Source: Spectribacter hydrogenoxidans (GTDB lineage: Bacteria > Pseudomonadota > Gammaproteobacteria > Nevskiales > Salinisphaeraceae). From it: 64,000 bases of DNA. The notes beneath the pieces are model-generated. The model was not told the origin of the DNA, searched no databases, and saw nothing but the letters and a program-made list of their open reading frames with translations. The position numbers and the translations under genes are program-made. Location: the NCBI RefSeq assembly GCF_031846275.1, contig NZ_JAVRIB010000003.1, positions 124,001 to 188,000 of the forward strand. The letters run 5' to 3'. Of this stretch, positions 52,019-59,770 are shown piece after piece; the stretch's first letter is position 1; the number at the start of each line of letters is the position of its first letter.

Positions 52019-53503
52019 TTAGCGTTCACGGTTAGAGCCTACGTGCCGCTGCGCGAGAATGTCGAGGATCTTGCCTCCAGGCACGCGACTGATCGAAGAA
52101 AATCGGTGTGCAAGCATCTGCGGCACGGTGGAATTGCCGTACAAGCCCGATTCAACTGCTTCCAACACGCCGAGTGACCGCCCAAGACCAGGGTAAGCTT
52201 CCAGATCGAATCGCCGGTGTTTGAATGCATCAGTTCCCTTGCTTCCAAAGGGATAGGCAACGTTCACGACGAACAACCGTCCGGCATGCGTCTTCACGAT
52301 GAGATCTTGGCCATAGTACGTGTCGTAGCCATGGATGCTCCGATTGGCTTCTGATTTCGGCGTGATGTACGTGAAGCGGATATCGTCAGTCACCGACAGC
52401 ACAGTCCCATTTGGGATTGCGCCTGCCCGCTGCTCGGCAGCCACTTCCGGGCCGGATTCACCTGACGATGTTTCACGCGGTACACGATCCAGCGACTGCG
52501 CAAATTCCAGTACTGCCCCCGACTTCTGCACACCAAAAATAACGGGGGGTGGCACCTGAGCTGTCTCGGCCCGCTCGTAGATGTTGCTGATCACGCGCAT
52601 GAGGGAGCGATGAAACCGCGCGCCCTCCCCGAAAATCGCGAGTGGCCCATCCATGACGAAGCCAAACTCGCTCAGCGCATTCGGATTCTGATCTTGCAGA
52701 TAGAGCAGGTAGTGCAACAGCAATAGATGCTCGCAAAGGTTTCGCGTGCGTGAGACCAGCCCCTGATTACCCTGGTGATCGGAAAAAGCCTCGTGTAGGC
52801 GGAGGGCGTCGGTCGCATAGACCCGCTCTTGGCACCGAGGACAGGGAGCAGACTCCGTGTCACGGGCCAATCGCACTGGCTGATCGAGTCGCTCCTCAGC
52901 GCAGTCGGGACTCGGACAGTGGGTAACCAACATCTCCTCGGTCGAGGGGTCATAATTCGACAAACCGCCTTCGGCCAGGGCCCTTGCGGCAAGAGCTTCG
53001 TAGATCGTGTCCAACAGAAGACGGCCGTTAAGCCGTGTTTCTTCGGAAACCATGGCTTCTCTTAGGCATGCTCTAAAACCCTGCTGGGGCGAGCGGGCGT
53101 CACCACGCACAATGTTCGCGCCTGGAAACCAGAGCGTAAGTGCTGATGTATCTTGCTGAATCTTCTGCACTTCAAACGGATCAACGGTGGTCTCACTCAG
53201 CGCTTGAATTTGACGAATGCCAGCCAGATCCAACAGCACTGAACCTATACGAATATGCAGGATTTCACGACTTGGAAAATGCTCGGACACAGAGGACACG
53301 TACTCACCGCCGTCTACTGCGAGTAAGTGGTCGGGTATAAAAGAATCCGGTTCGTATGACTTGAACTGAGCGAGCAGAGAACTGGTGGCCTCAGGGTCAG
53401 GCCCTTCGATCGGTTCACAGCTTTTAAGGAACGCCTGAAACTCCGGATTCGACGCGATCGCACCCTGGCTCAGGCGGCCCGGTGGCTCACCCTGAAACGG
53501 CAT
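52019..53503 (-). CDS. nurA: NurA-family nuclease with inserted zinc ribbon
   Basis: 494 residues from ATG 53503, one base after the herA stop. NurA motifs: LLAVDGGEYVSS (Asp about 64) and FVMDGPLAIFGEGARFH (Asp about 285), the two acidic residues that bind Mn in NurA, and a C-terminal HGYDTYYGQDLIVKTHAGR strand region. Between them a four-cysteine cluster (CPSPDC about 196-201 and CPRC about 221-224) forms a probable zinc ribbon not found in the archaeal enzyme. NurA degrades DNA ends when driven by HerA, encoded directly upstream. Confidence 0.83.
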   Translation of the reverse strand: MPFQGEPPGRLSQGAIASNPEFQAFLKSCEPIEGPDPEATSSLLAQFKSYEPDSFIPDHLLAVDGGEYVSSVSEHFPSREILHIRIGSVLLDLAGIRQIQALSETTVDPFEVQKIQQDTSALTLWFPGANIVRGDARSPQQGFRACLREAMVSEETRLNGRLLLDTIYEALAARALAEGGLSNYDPSTEEMLVTHCPSPDCAEERLDQPVRLARDTESAPCPRCQERVYATDALRLHEAFSDHQGNQGLVSRTRNLCEHLLLLHYLLYLQDQNPNALSEFGFVMDGPLAIFGEGARFHRSLMRVISNIYERAETAQVPPPVIFGVQKSGAVLEFAQSLDRVPRETSSGESGPEVAAEQRAGAIPNGTVLSVTDDIRFTYITPKSEANRSIHGYDTYYGQDLIVKTHAGRLFVVNVAYPFGSKGTDAFKHRRFDLEAYPGLGRSLGVLEAVESGLYGNSTVPQMLAHRFSSISRVPGGKILDILAQRHVGSNRER

Positions 53504-53504
53504 T

Positions 53505-55628
53505 TCAATGCTCCTGGGCAGGCTTGGGTGCGGGTTCGAAGCCTTCGGGCTTTTGCTGGCGTTGGTAGAGTTGCTCCATTGTTTCTGGCTCAAACTTGTG
53601 CACGTAAACTGGCATCACAAACGGCGCCGATAACCGCTTGATCCGTACAAACCCCACATCTTGCGCCTTCTTGAGTGAGGCACCGAAGTCCTCGAAGTCG
53701 TAATACTTGCCCAACGTCCGGATCTCGTCGTCGTTGTTCAGATGGGACGAGATAATGTTCTCGGTATTGGACAGGATATTCGGCTGAATTGAGGATGGCT
53801 CCTGAGTGGCGTAGACCAGTCCGATGTTCGTCTTGCCACCCTCCTTGGCTACCCGCGGCCACGGTTCGTCCGGGTCGGCTTTCTTGCCGATCAGATTATG
53901 GGCTTCTTCAATGTAGATTAGGATCGGCGGCGGCCGCTGGGCATCCGTAAAAATGTCCAAGCTAAGCTGAAACAGCCCTTGCGCAATCCGCTCCATGAGC
54001 TCCTTACGCTCGCTCGGTCGCGACAGGGACAAATCGACGATCACGATACGGCCCTGGCTCAGATGTTTGTGTATTTCGCCTGCGGGGCTGCTGGTTCCTC
54101 GGGCCGAGTGCTGATTACGATAGCGGGCCAGCACGTTCGTGCTATTGATGGGGGTGTCGCTCTTGTTGCGACCGACCATCAGATTGATCATTGTCAGCAC
54201 TGACTCGTCCATCCAAGCTTTACCGCTGCTGCTTCGCAAACCGATGTTTTCATCACTGTTACCACGCAGCTCGATTTCAGCCTTGCGTAATGCCACAAAA
54301 AAGCTTCGAGCATTGCTCAGTGGCATCCCCCGGCTCGGATCTCCGTAATGGTCCCGGAAGCCCTTCGCACGTTCTGCCTCATTCGTTGCGTCACCCAGCT
54401 CCAGAGCTTGGTAGGCTTGTGAGGCGGCCTTAGCACCAAGTTCAAAAGTTACCCGATCATCGCTCGGTGTCTTTTCATAGCCGGCCGCATCAAGCAGACA
54501 ACGATAAGCAGCAAACTTGATTGCCCATCGCTTGCCTTCACCTCGGTCATTGGGCTGCTCTGACTCCAGTTCCATCTCCATGAAATTTTTTATATCAGCG
54601 CCGCCAAGCGACCCGTCGGCTTGAAGCGCTTCTCTAAGGGTGGTCAGGCCGATGTCCAGCGATTGATAGAAGTTAGGACGCAAATCGAAGAAGTCGCCCT
54701 CAGGCTTTCGGGTGCGGTACCGCACTACATTGTCTTCGAACACTTGGCTGAGTGCGCCGCGGTCCTGCTCATTGGCATTCGCATACTCGCCGTTCAAATC
54801 CAGTATCAACTGTCCGACGCGTCCTCCGGCTCGCATGCTCTCCAGCGCGATCGAACCAGCAAGCGTTTTGACAAGGTTCGATTTACCAGTACGAGTCATG
54901 CCGAAAACGCCGCAGCGCTTCGCCATCACATCGGCTGTCTGGAAACTCACCGGCACATCGGTGCCATCTTTTCGTTGTAGCCGGTTCGTCGAGGTGTAAC
55001 GAACCAGCCCGAACTCAAATGCATCCGGCGGTTGCGGGAAGCCCATCTCTAACGTCTCACGACGAGCGTCTTCCAGCCGATGTGGATCGCAGTAGTTCGC
55101 GATCATCTCCAAGGCGTCGCCGGTAGGCTTGAACACCCGCATGGACGAAACCGAGAAGTAGTCTTCGATGTCGGCGCCATACGCCAAAGCCCCCTGCTCG
55201 GTCTGAAAGAACGATCCCAGCACCTTGCACGACAGGCCGGAAAACTGAAGGTGCGCATGGGTATAGGCATCCATCCCGTCAAGCGGTCCGGCATGCTCGG
55301 CCGTCGTCTTCGACCGGTGGTGCTCGATAATCGCTGCGACGTTCTCTGCTTCATGCTGGATCGGCGCAGGCCCAAGCACGCGCATCGCCAATACAAAGCG
55401 CGACATCTCGGGCTCACTTGAAAGACGGGCTGGATCGAAACTGGCCGCGATGAGAATCGCATTCTGTGGGATTCCCTGCACCCGCTCACGCCAGTGATCG
55501 TTGGTTAGGACCTCCACCCGGTCATAATTCATACGAATGATGAATCCAACATGGCGCGTCTCAGGAGCTTCGCCGCAGAGGCGGGCCAGCGGTTGCGCCC
55601 TCTCGACGATATTTTCAAACGTTTGCAT
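53505..55628 (-). CDS. herA: HerA-family hexameric DNA-translocase ATPase (DUF87)
   Basis: 707 residues. An N-terminal HAS-barrel-like region (VGFIIRMNYDRVEVL) precedes the RecA-like domain with Walker A GMTRTGKSN (about 243-251), a long inserted helical region, Walker B LIYIEEAHNLIG near residue 570, and the STRxxEPSSI-like AKEGGKTNIGLVYATQEPSSI sensor. HerA pumps DNA into NurA. Adjacent herA and nurA are a known functional pair; the methyltransferase gene lies 23 bp upstream, suggesting one operon. Confidence 0.9.
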   Translation of the reverse strand: MQTFENIVERAQPLARLCGEAPETRHVGFIIRMNYDRVEVLTNDHWRERVQGIPQNAILIAASFDPARLSSEPEMSRFVLAMRVLGPAPIQHEAENVAAIIEHHRSKTTAEHAGPLDGMDAYTHAHLQFSGLSCKVLGSFFQTEQGALAYGADIEDYFSVSSMRVFKPTGDALEMIANYCDPHRLEDARRETLEMGFPQPPDAFEFGLVRYTSTNRLQRKDGTDVPVSFQTADVMAKRCGVFGMTRTGKSNLVKTLAGSIALESMRAGGRVGQLILDLNGEYANANEQDRGALSQVFEDNVVRYRTRKPEGDFFDLRPNFYQSLDIGLTTLREALQADGSLGGADIKNFMEMELESEQPNDRGEGKRWAIKFAAYRCLLDAAGYEKTPSDDRVTFELGAKAASQAYQALELGDATNEAERAKGFRDHYGDPSRGMPLSNARSFFVALRKAEIELRGNSDENIGLRSSSGKAWMDESVLTMINLMVGRNKSDTPINSTNVLARYRNQHSARGTSSPAGEIHKHLSQGRIVIVDLSLSRPSERKELMERIAQGLFQLSLDIFTDAQRPPPILIYIEEAHNLIGKKADPDEPWPRVAKEGGKTNIGLVYATQEPSSIQPNILSNTENIISSHLNNDDEIRTLGKYYDFEDFGASLKKAQDVGFVRIKRLSAPFVMPVYVHKFEPETMEQLYQRQQKPEGFEPAPKPAQEH

Positions 55629-55651
55629 AAATCAACTCGTAATGCGGAGAA

Positions 55652-56662
55652 TCAAGCCTTGGCAGCTTGCCAATCCGCCGCTGGGGCTGCGGGGCCGCGT
55701 TTTCGATGGGGGCCATGGAGGCTAATGACCTGACCGGGCGAAGCGCCGAAAAAGCTACTCAGAATTAGCTCCCTAGCCCTGCCTCGCTTACTTCGTTCCA
55801 CTCCCTTCCGAGAGGCCGCGCTAGCAGAGTAAGTCAAAGACGCTTCCGTCAAGCTCTCGCAGTCCGACCATAGCGAACGTGCCTGTGGCACATCGTCGTA
55901 CGAAACAATCCAGTGTCCGGATAGTTTGCGGTCAACAAACTCGCGGAACCTACGATGGTCGGAGGGCCCGAAAACATGGTTGTAGAGCTTCTCAGCCTTG
56001 CAGAAAAATGGCGGATCCAGGTACCACAAAACTCGCTGTGGCTGCGCCGCGACCAGCCGACCAACCGGAGCTGAACTGGCGATTCGGTTATAGCTGCGCG
56101 TCCCTGCGTAAAGCACTCGCCGCTTCATCCGGTGCAGATCATCCAATCGGTGAAGTATTGCTTCGCGAGGAAAGCGGCAATCAATGGTGTAGGGGGAGGC
56201 CTGACGGCTTCCTCCGATGGGACCCGCCCAACGGTGTAAAACTCCCGAAAAACTTGTTCGGTTTAAAAATAGGCACTTGAAGGCAGCTTCCACCGACGTG
56301 CGGGGCGTCAAGCCCCGAACTTCGTGGAACTGGTCTAACGTTATCGGGGCCCTTTCAATCCATTCACAAAGTTCAGAGAATTCACGATCTCCTCCGAACA
56401 CCACTCGCCAAAAATTACCGATTAAGGGGTCTGTATCGCAAAGGGCGATACGTTCCGTGTAACCCGCCTCCAACAACGCAATTGCTACAGCCGCGCTACC
56501 GGCAAAAGGCTCAATGAAAAGACTTAGCGGCCGCGTCAGATGAGCATTCAAAATATCAGCAATACTCCGAGCGAAGCGGCGTTTACCACCCGGATAACGT
56601 AAAGGCGAGATCAACGGCGGCGTATTTATTTTTCGTCGCGCGATGAATTCATGATTATTCAT
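55652..56662 (-). CDS. D12-class adenine-N6 DNA methyltransferase
   Basis: 336 residues. Motif X LRYPGGKRRFARSI, motif I FIEPFAGSAAVAIALLEAGY and catalytic motif IV DPPF (about 216-219) are in the alpha-class (D12/Dam-like) order. It methylates adenine in a site not readable from the sequence. It has no companion restriction endonuclease of usual type; the HerA-NurA nuclease pair is encoded immediately downstream. It is lower in GC than the other cargo genes. The start at 56662 is preceded by AGGAAA and a three-codon minigene (ATGAATGAATAA). Confidence 0.93.
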   Translation of the reverse strand: MNNHEFIARRKINTPPLISPLRYPGGKRRFARSIADILNAHLTRPLSLFIEPFAGSAAVAIALLEAGYTERIALCDTDPLIGNFWRVVFGGDREFSELCEWIERAPITLDQFHEVRGLTPRTSVEAAFKCLFLNRTSFSGVLHRWAGPIGGSRQASPYTIDCRFPREAILHRLDDLHRMKRRVLYAGTRSYNRIASSAPVGRLVAAQPQRVLWYLDPPFFCKAEKLYNHVFGPSDHRRFREFVDRKLSGHWIVSYDDVPQARSLWSDCESLTEASLTYSASAASRKGVERSKRGRARELILSSFFGASPGQVISLHGPHRKRGPAAPAADWQAAKA

Positions 56663-56929
56663 TCATTTTCCTAATTTCGCTAGACTTCGCCTTTAAACCT
56701 GACTTGTCGAACTTATTATTTGCAAAAAAAAGATCTGAATAGAATCTTCCCAACTATAAGGAGCGACTAAATCTCATTGCAGCACCCAGCGTCAAGTTGA
56801 CAAGTAAAGGTAGTGCTTTGGCATGAATGAATCCTTTATCTCGGGGCACTACTCTCCCTTAGCGCTACCACGCTAACAGCTTTAATCTGCGCTTGTGCAA
56901 TCGTTACCCCTCTGCTTGCGTTCAACAAA
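56663..56929. other. AT-rich intergenic region upstream of the methyltransferase
   Basis: About 270 bp of low GC with no open gene. It should contain the promoter of the methyltransferase-herA-nurA operon (A/T-rich tract with TTGCAA on the minus strand near 56723). I find no strong -10/-35 pair and no RNA gene. Confidence 0.45.
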
Positions 56930-57012
56930 CGGGTTCGGTCCCGTTAGCACGGACACTCACAAAAGGCGTCACAATGACCCAAAGGAGTGTCCATGTCCAA
57001 GCGAAGAAAATT
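56930..57012 (+). mobile_element. IS3-family left end and orfA start, interrupted
   Basis: From GGGTTCGGTCCCGTTAGCACGGACAC to ATGTCC at 56993, followed by AAGCGAAGAAAATT (MSKRRKx). The ISL3-family element cuts the frame after codon 6-7; it continues at 58374. Similar sequence lies at 45612-45704. The 3' base run AGAAAATT (57005-57012) is one copy of the ISL3 target duplication. Confidence 0.75.
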
Positions 57013-58373
57013 GGCTCTTCTGACATCGTTTGAGCTAATCTTCACGTTAAAGCGTATAGGCCGCGGTTGGGTTCGGGCAGTGCGCTTTGCCGGATTTTGA
57101 GCTTGAAGTACTCGGTATCCAGCAGTCCTCGGGCGCGTTTCCGGATCATGCCGATGGCCACGTTGCCGGCCTCCAGCCGGGCGGTGGTTATGGGGTATTG
57201 GGCGTAGTAGCAGATGCCTTGTTGGTGTGTGCGCAGCATGGCCGCGAAGCGCCGCATCGGCGCCAGTCCCGTGGCCTCGGCTAGCGCGCACCAGTGCGCC
57301 AGGCGCTGGGCCATCTCGGTGTGCGTCGCCGGCGCCTGCCAAAGCTGTTGCAGTTGCTCCTTGAGGCTATAGACCGCGTGCAGATTCGTGTTGGCCGCCA
57401 GCAACTCGTCGAGGCGTTGGCTCTGGCGTTCACTCAGGCGCCCAACGTTTTTGAGCAGCAGGTAGCGGCTGCCGGTCAGCAGTGGCTTGTCGGCGGCTTG
57501 GGCCCGCTTGAATTCGGCCCGGCGCACTTGGTCGATGGCCTTACTGTAGTTGGCCATCACGTGAAAGCGGTCATAGACAATGGCGGCCTGGGGTAGGCTC
57601 TGGGCCACGGCGTTTTCGAACGCCGGCCACATGTCCATGGCCACCGCCTCGATGCCCGCGGCGGACTCGGAGGAGAGCCGGTCAAGAAAATCCTGTAAGC
57701 CGGCCTTGGAGCGGCCCTCGGTGACCCACAGCAGGTGCCCGGCCTCCAGGTCGTAGACCAGCGTGAGATAGTCATGGCCCTTGGCGCGCGCGACCTCGTC
57801 GATGCCCAGATAGCGCACCCCGGTGATGTCTTCTGGGTGCAGCGCCGGCAACTCAGCAGCCAGTGTGCGCGCATCCATGGCCTTGACCGTGCGCCAGGCC
57901 AGGCCCGTGTAACGGGCTACCGCATCAATCGCCATGTGCCGGCACAACTGACACACGAACCGGCAAAAGCGGTGGGTATAACCGCCGCCCGGATCGACGA
58001 AGTCCAGGCGCTCCATGCGCCGGTCCGCCGCGCCGATCTTGAGTTGGCAATACTCGATCTCAAGCGTCACCGCGCGTCCCCACAGCGGCAGATCCCGCAC
58101 CCGGCGACGCAGCCACCGATTGACCGTGCCGCGCGCCCCGGTGCGGTGGTCCACCGGCACGAACCGGCCGTCGCGCCGACAATGCGCCACCAGCTCCCCG
58201 GCCGCGTCGTCCCAGGCAAGCGACTTGACGCACTGCCCGCGGAGACCAAGAATCGTTGCCGGGATGATTGCCGCCATCTACAAGCCCCTTCTTCTCTTGT
58301 GTAGGAACTTGTATTAGAACGAGTTTGTGGGCGGCAGTCATCCCTGTCTAGCTCACGTCAGTGCAGAAGAGCC
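57013..58373 (-). mobile_element. ISL3-family insertion sequence (complete, with target duplication)
   Basis: A 1361-bp element. Both ends begin with GGCTCTTCTG (left, plus strand; right, reverse complement), followed by TGAGCTA further in, and are flanked by the 8-bp direct repeat AGAAAATT (57005-57012 and 58374-58381). 8-bp duplications and GGCTCTTC ends are ISL3 hallmarks. It has inserted into an IS3-family orfA. Confidence 0.93.
57042..58277 (-). CDS. ISL3-family transposase
   Basis: 411 residues. The ISL3 DDE catalytic region is recognisable: YLGIDEVARAKGHDYLTLVYDL, AVAMDMWPAFENAV, IVYDRFHVMANYSKAIDQVRR. The N-terminal zinc-finger region is degenerate (HCRRDGR) with only some cysteines (CRFVCQLCRH). 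The frame is open from end to end, so the element may still be active. Confidence 0.92.
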   Translation of the reverse strand: MAAIIPATILGLRGQCVKSLAWDDAAGELVAHCRRDGRFVPVDHRTGARGTVNRWLRRRVRDLPLWGRAVTLEIEYCQLKIGAADRRMERLDFVDPGGGYTHRFCRFVCQLCRHMAIDAVARYTGLAWRTVKAMDARTLAAELPALHPEDITGVRYLGIDEVARAKGHDYLTLVYDLEAGHLLWVTEGRSKAGLQDFLDRLSSESAAGIEAVAMDMWPAFENAVAQSLPQAAIVYDRFHVMANYSKAIDQVRRAEFKRAQAADKPLLTGSRYLLLKNVGRLSERQSQRLDELLAANTNLHAVYSLKEQLQQLWQAPATHTEMAQRLAHWCALAEATGLAPMRRFAAMLRTHQQGICYYAQYPITTARLEAGNVAIGMIRKRARGLLDTEYFKLKIRQSALPEPNRGLYALT

Positions 58374-58975
58374 AGAAAATTCAGTTTCGAGTTCAAGCGC
58401 GAAGCGGTTGAATTGACCCGCCATCCGGATGTCAGCGTGACCCAGGTCGCCCGCGACATTGGGATTGCTGCCAACCTGCTCAGCCACTGACGCCGCGAAA
58501 TCAACCAGCAAGGCCGAACCGCCTTCGGCGGCACTGGTACGCCCCGCGACGAGGAGGTGGCCCGGCTCAAGCGAGAGAACGCGCGCCTGAAAAAGGAACG
58601 CGATTTTTTGCGAGACGCGGCCACATTCTTCGCCAGGGAATCGAGTTGAAGTACCAGGCGATCGATGCTGGCCGCGGCGACTATCCGGTGCGGCTGATGT
58701 GTCGCTGTTTGCGGGTCTCGCACAGCGGTTTCTACGACTGGCAGAAACGCCGGCCCAGTGCTCGCGTACGTGACAATCGCAGGCTACTGAGCCGCATTCG
58801 GGCGATCCATGCCGATCACCTCGGCGTGATGGGACGCCGGCGCATGCACGAAGAACTCGGCTTTGAGGGCGAGCGGGCCAGTCTCAATCGGGTCGCACGC
58901 CTGATGCGCCGCCACGGCATCTACGGCATCCCCGTGGCCCGGGCCTGGCGTTACAAGCCATCGGGGCTGCGCCCC
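58374..58975 (+). pseudogene. IS3-family transposase orfA/orfB remnant
   Basis: Joined to the start at 56993 it reads MSKRRKF|SFEFKREAVELTRHPDV, then a TGA at 58488-58490 replaces the conserved Trp of the LLSRWRRE motif. The rest of orfA continues to 58649 (KRENARLKKERDFLRDAATFFA). orfB begins at 58646 (KYQAIDAGRGDYPVRLMCRCLRVSHSGFYDW) and stops being recognisable after YKPSGLRP near 58975, well before its catalytic DDE domain. It is dead in three ways: interrupted, nonsense-mutated and truncated. Confidence 0.85.
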
Positions 58976-58976
58976 A

Positions 58977-59372
58977 TCGTGGCGATCTTGTGCTCGTGGC
59001 GATGCTCGTTGACGAACTGGTACTTCACTCGGGCTGTTGAGCGAAGTACCTCGCGGCCTTTTTTAGGATGTCGCGCTCCTCTTCCGTGCGCCGCAGCCGG
59101 GCGCGCAGCTTGAGGATCCCGCTCCTGGCCTCGACCAGCTCGTTAGCCTGCCGCTCGGTGTTATCCGGATTGACCGGTTTGACCCACTTGTAAAGGCTGT
59201 GGGCTGACACGCCCAGCCGCTCGGCAACATCGGCAACGGGATAGCCGCGGTCCAGCACCTGCCTGACTGCCTCGTCGGTGAATTCCGGGGTATATCTCTT
59301 ACTGCTCATGGCACTTCTCCTATGCTCAATTCATAGGCCAGAAGTGTCTACGACACCCGGGGAAGTCCACTG
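58977..59372 (-). mobile_element. Second IS3-family element, 5' part
   Basis: It starts at an IS3-type terminal sequence TGGACTTCCCCGGGTGTC (read on the minus strand from about 59372), carries a full orfA (59025-59309) and the first ~17 codons of orfB (KYQFVNEHRHEHKIATM from 59028), then is fused to the other IS3 remnant near 58977. The right half is missing. Confidence 0.8.
59025..59309 (-). CDS. IS3-family transposase OrfA
   Basis: 94 residues. An N-terminal helix-turn-helix (RYTPEFTDEAVRQVLDRGYPVADVAERLGVSAHSLYKWV) and a C-terminal leucine-zipper-like segment (LRARLRRTEEERDILKKAARYFA) are intact. Its orfB overlaps the stop (GAGTGAAG) but is truncated, so no functional OrfAB transposase can be made from this copy. 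Confidence 0.85.
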   Translation of the reverse strand: MSSKRYTPEFTDEAVRQVLDRGYPVADVAERLGVSAHSLYKWVKPVNPDNTERQANELVEARSGILKLRARLRRTEEERDILKKAARYFAQQPE

Positions 59373-59594
59373 TCGCAGAAGTAGGTCGAGGAGAGTTTTA
59401 TTACTCAGCAGGGCGGTATTACCTGCAACTTAAGGGCGGCACCTGAAAGCTAGGGAAATTACCCCTTCATCACTGGAATGCCTCAAGCACAATTTTCTGA
59501 GTAACAAATTGAGTAGGCGTATTTTCGTGACATAAAAAAATCCATAGTGGATTGTTTAATAATACTTTTTTAAAACGACAAATTAGTTACTACA
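59373..59594. other. AT-rich right end of the island
   Basis: About 220 bp with no gene. It includes a small hairpin (AATCCATAGTGGATT, near 59548) followed by AT-rich sequence, and reaches attR. Arm-type sites for the integrase may lie here, but I cannot identify a repeat matching the TTTCAG series. Confidence 0.4.
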
Positions 59595-59611
59595 TCCCGT
59601 AGGGAGCGCCA
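59595..59611 (+). other. attR
   Basis: TCCCGTAGGGAGCGCCA, an exact 17-base copy of the tRNA-Glu 3' end. Only this fragment is present; there is no second tRNA. It marks the right island boundary. Confidence 0.92.
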
Positions 59612-59741
59612 TATAAATCATTTATATCAGATTGTTAGAGGCAGAGCGCTGCCTCCGGGCCGGATTCTCGCCCACATGCTGTCCGGTCGCCCCGAACCTG
59701 TCACTCGCAACGCGCAGTACGAGCGGCTCATGGTAGTGCTG

Positions 59742-59762
59742 CGAATGTCCCCCGGACATTCG
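59742..59762. repeat. Perfect 9-bp hairpin downstream of moaA
   Basis: CGAATGTCC-CCC-GGACATTCG, located 9 bp after the moaA stop (minus strand). There is no T-run, so it may be a weak terminator or an mRNA 3' stabiliser. Confidence 0.5.
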
Positions 59763-59770
59763 GTCGTGGC

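Larger units (their letters stand above)
44098..59611. mobile_element. Integrated genomic island at tRNA-Glu carrying a defence gene cluster
   Basis: The 17-bp string TCCCGTAGGGAGCGCCA forms the tRNA 3' end (44098-44114) and recurs exactly at 59595-59611, bounding about 15.5 kb. Directly inside the left end is a complete tyrosine integrase. Cargo: a TerB-ATPase-helicase operon converging on a methyltransferase-HerA-NurA operon, then IS debris. Genes beyond the right end (moaA and neighbours) are chromosomal. No conjugation, replication or capsid genes are present, so the element needs help to move or is a passive island. Confidence 0.93.

Noticed and set aside
59595..59611. A second tRNA-Glu gene at the right island end
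   Set aside because: Only the last 17 bases of the tRNA are present; upstream sequence cannot form the other arms, so it is attR.
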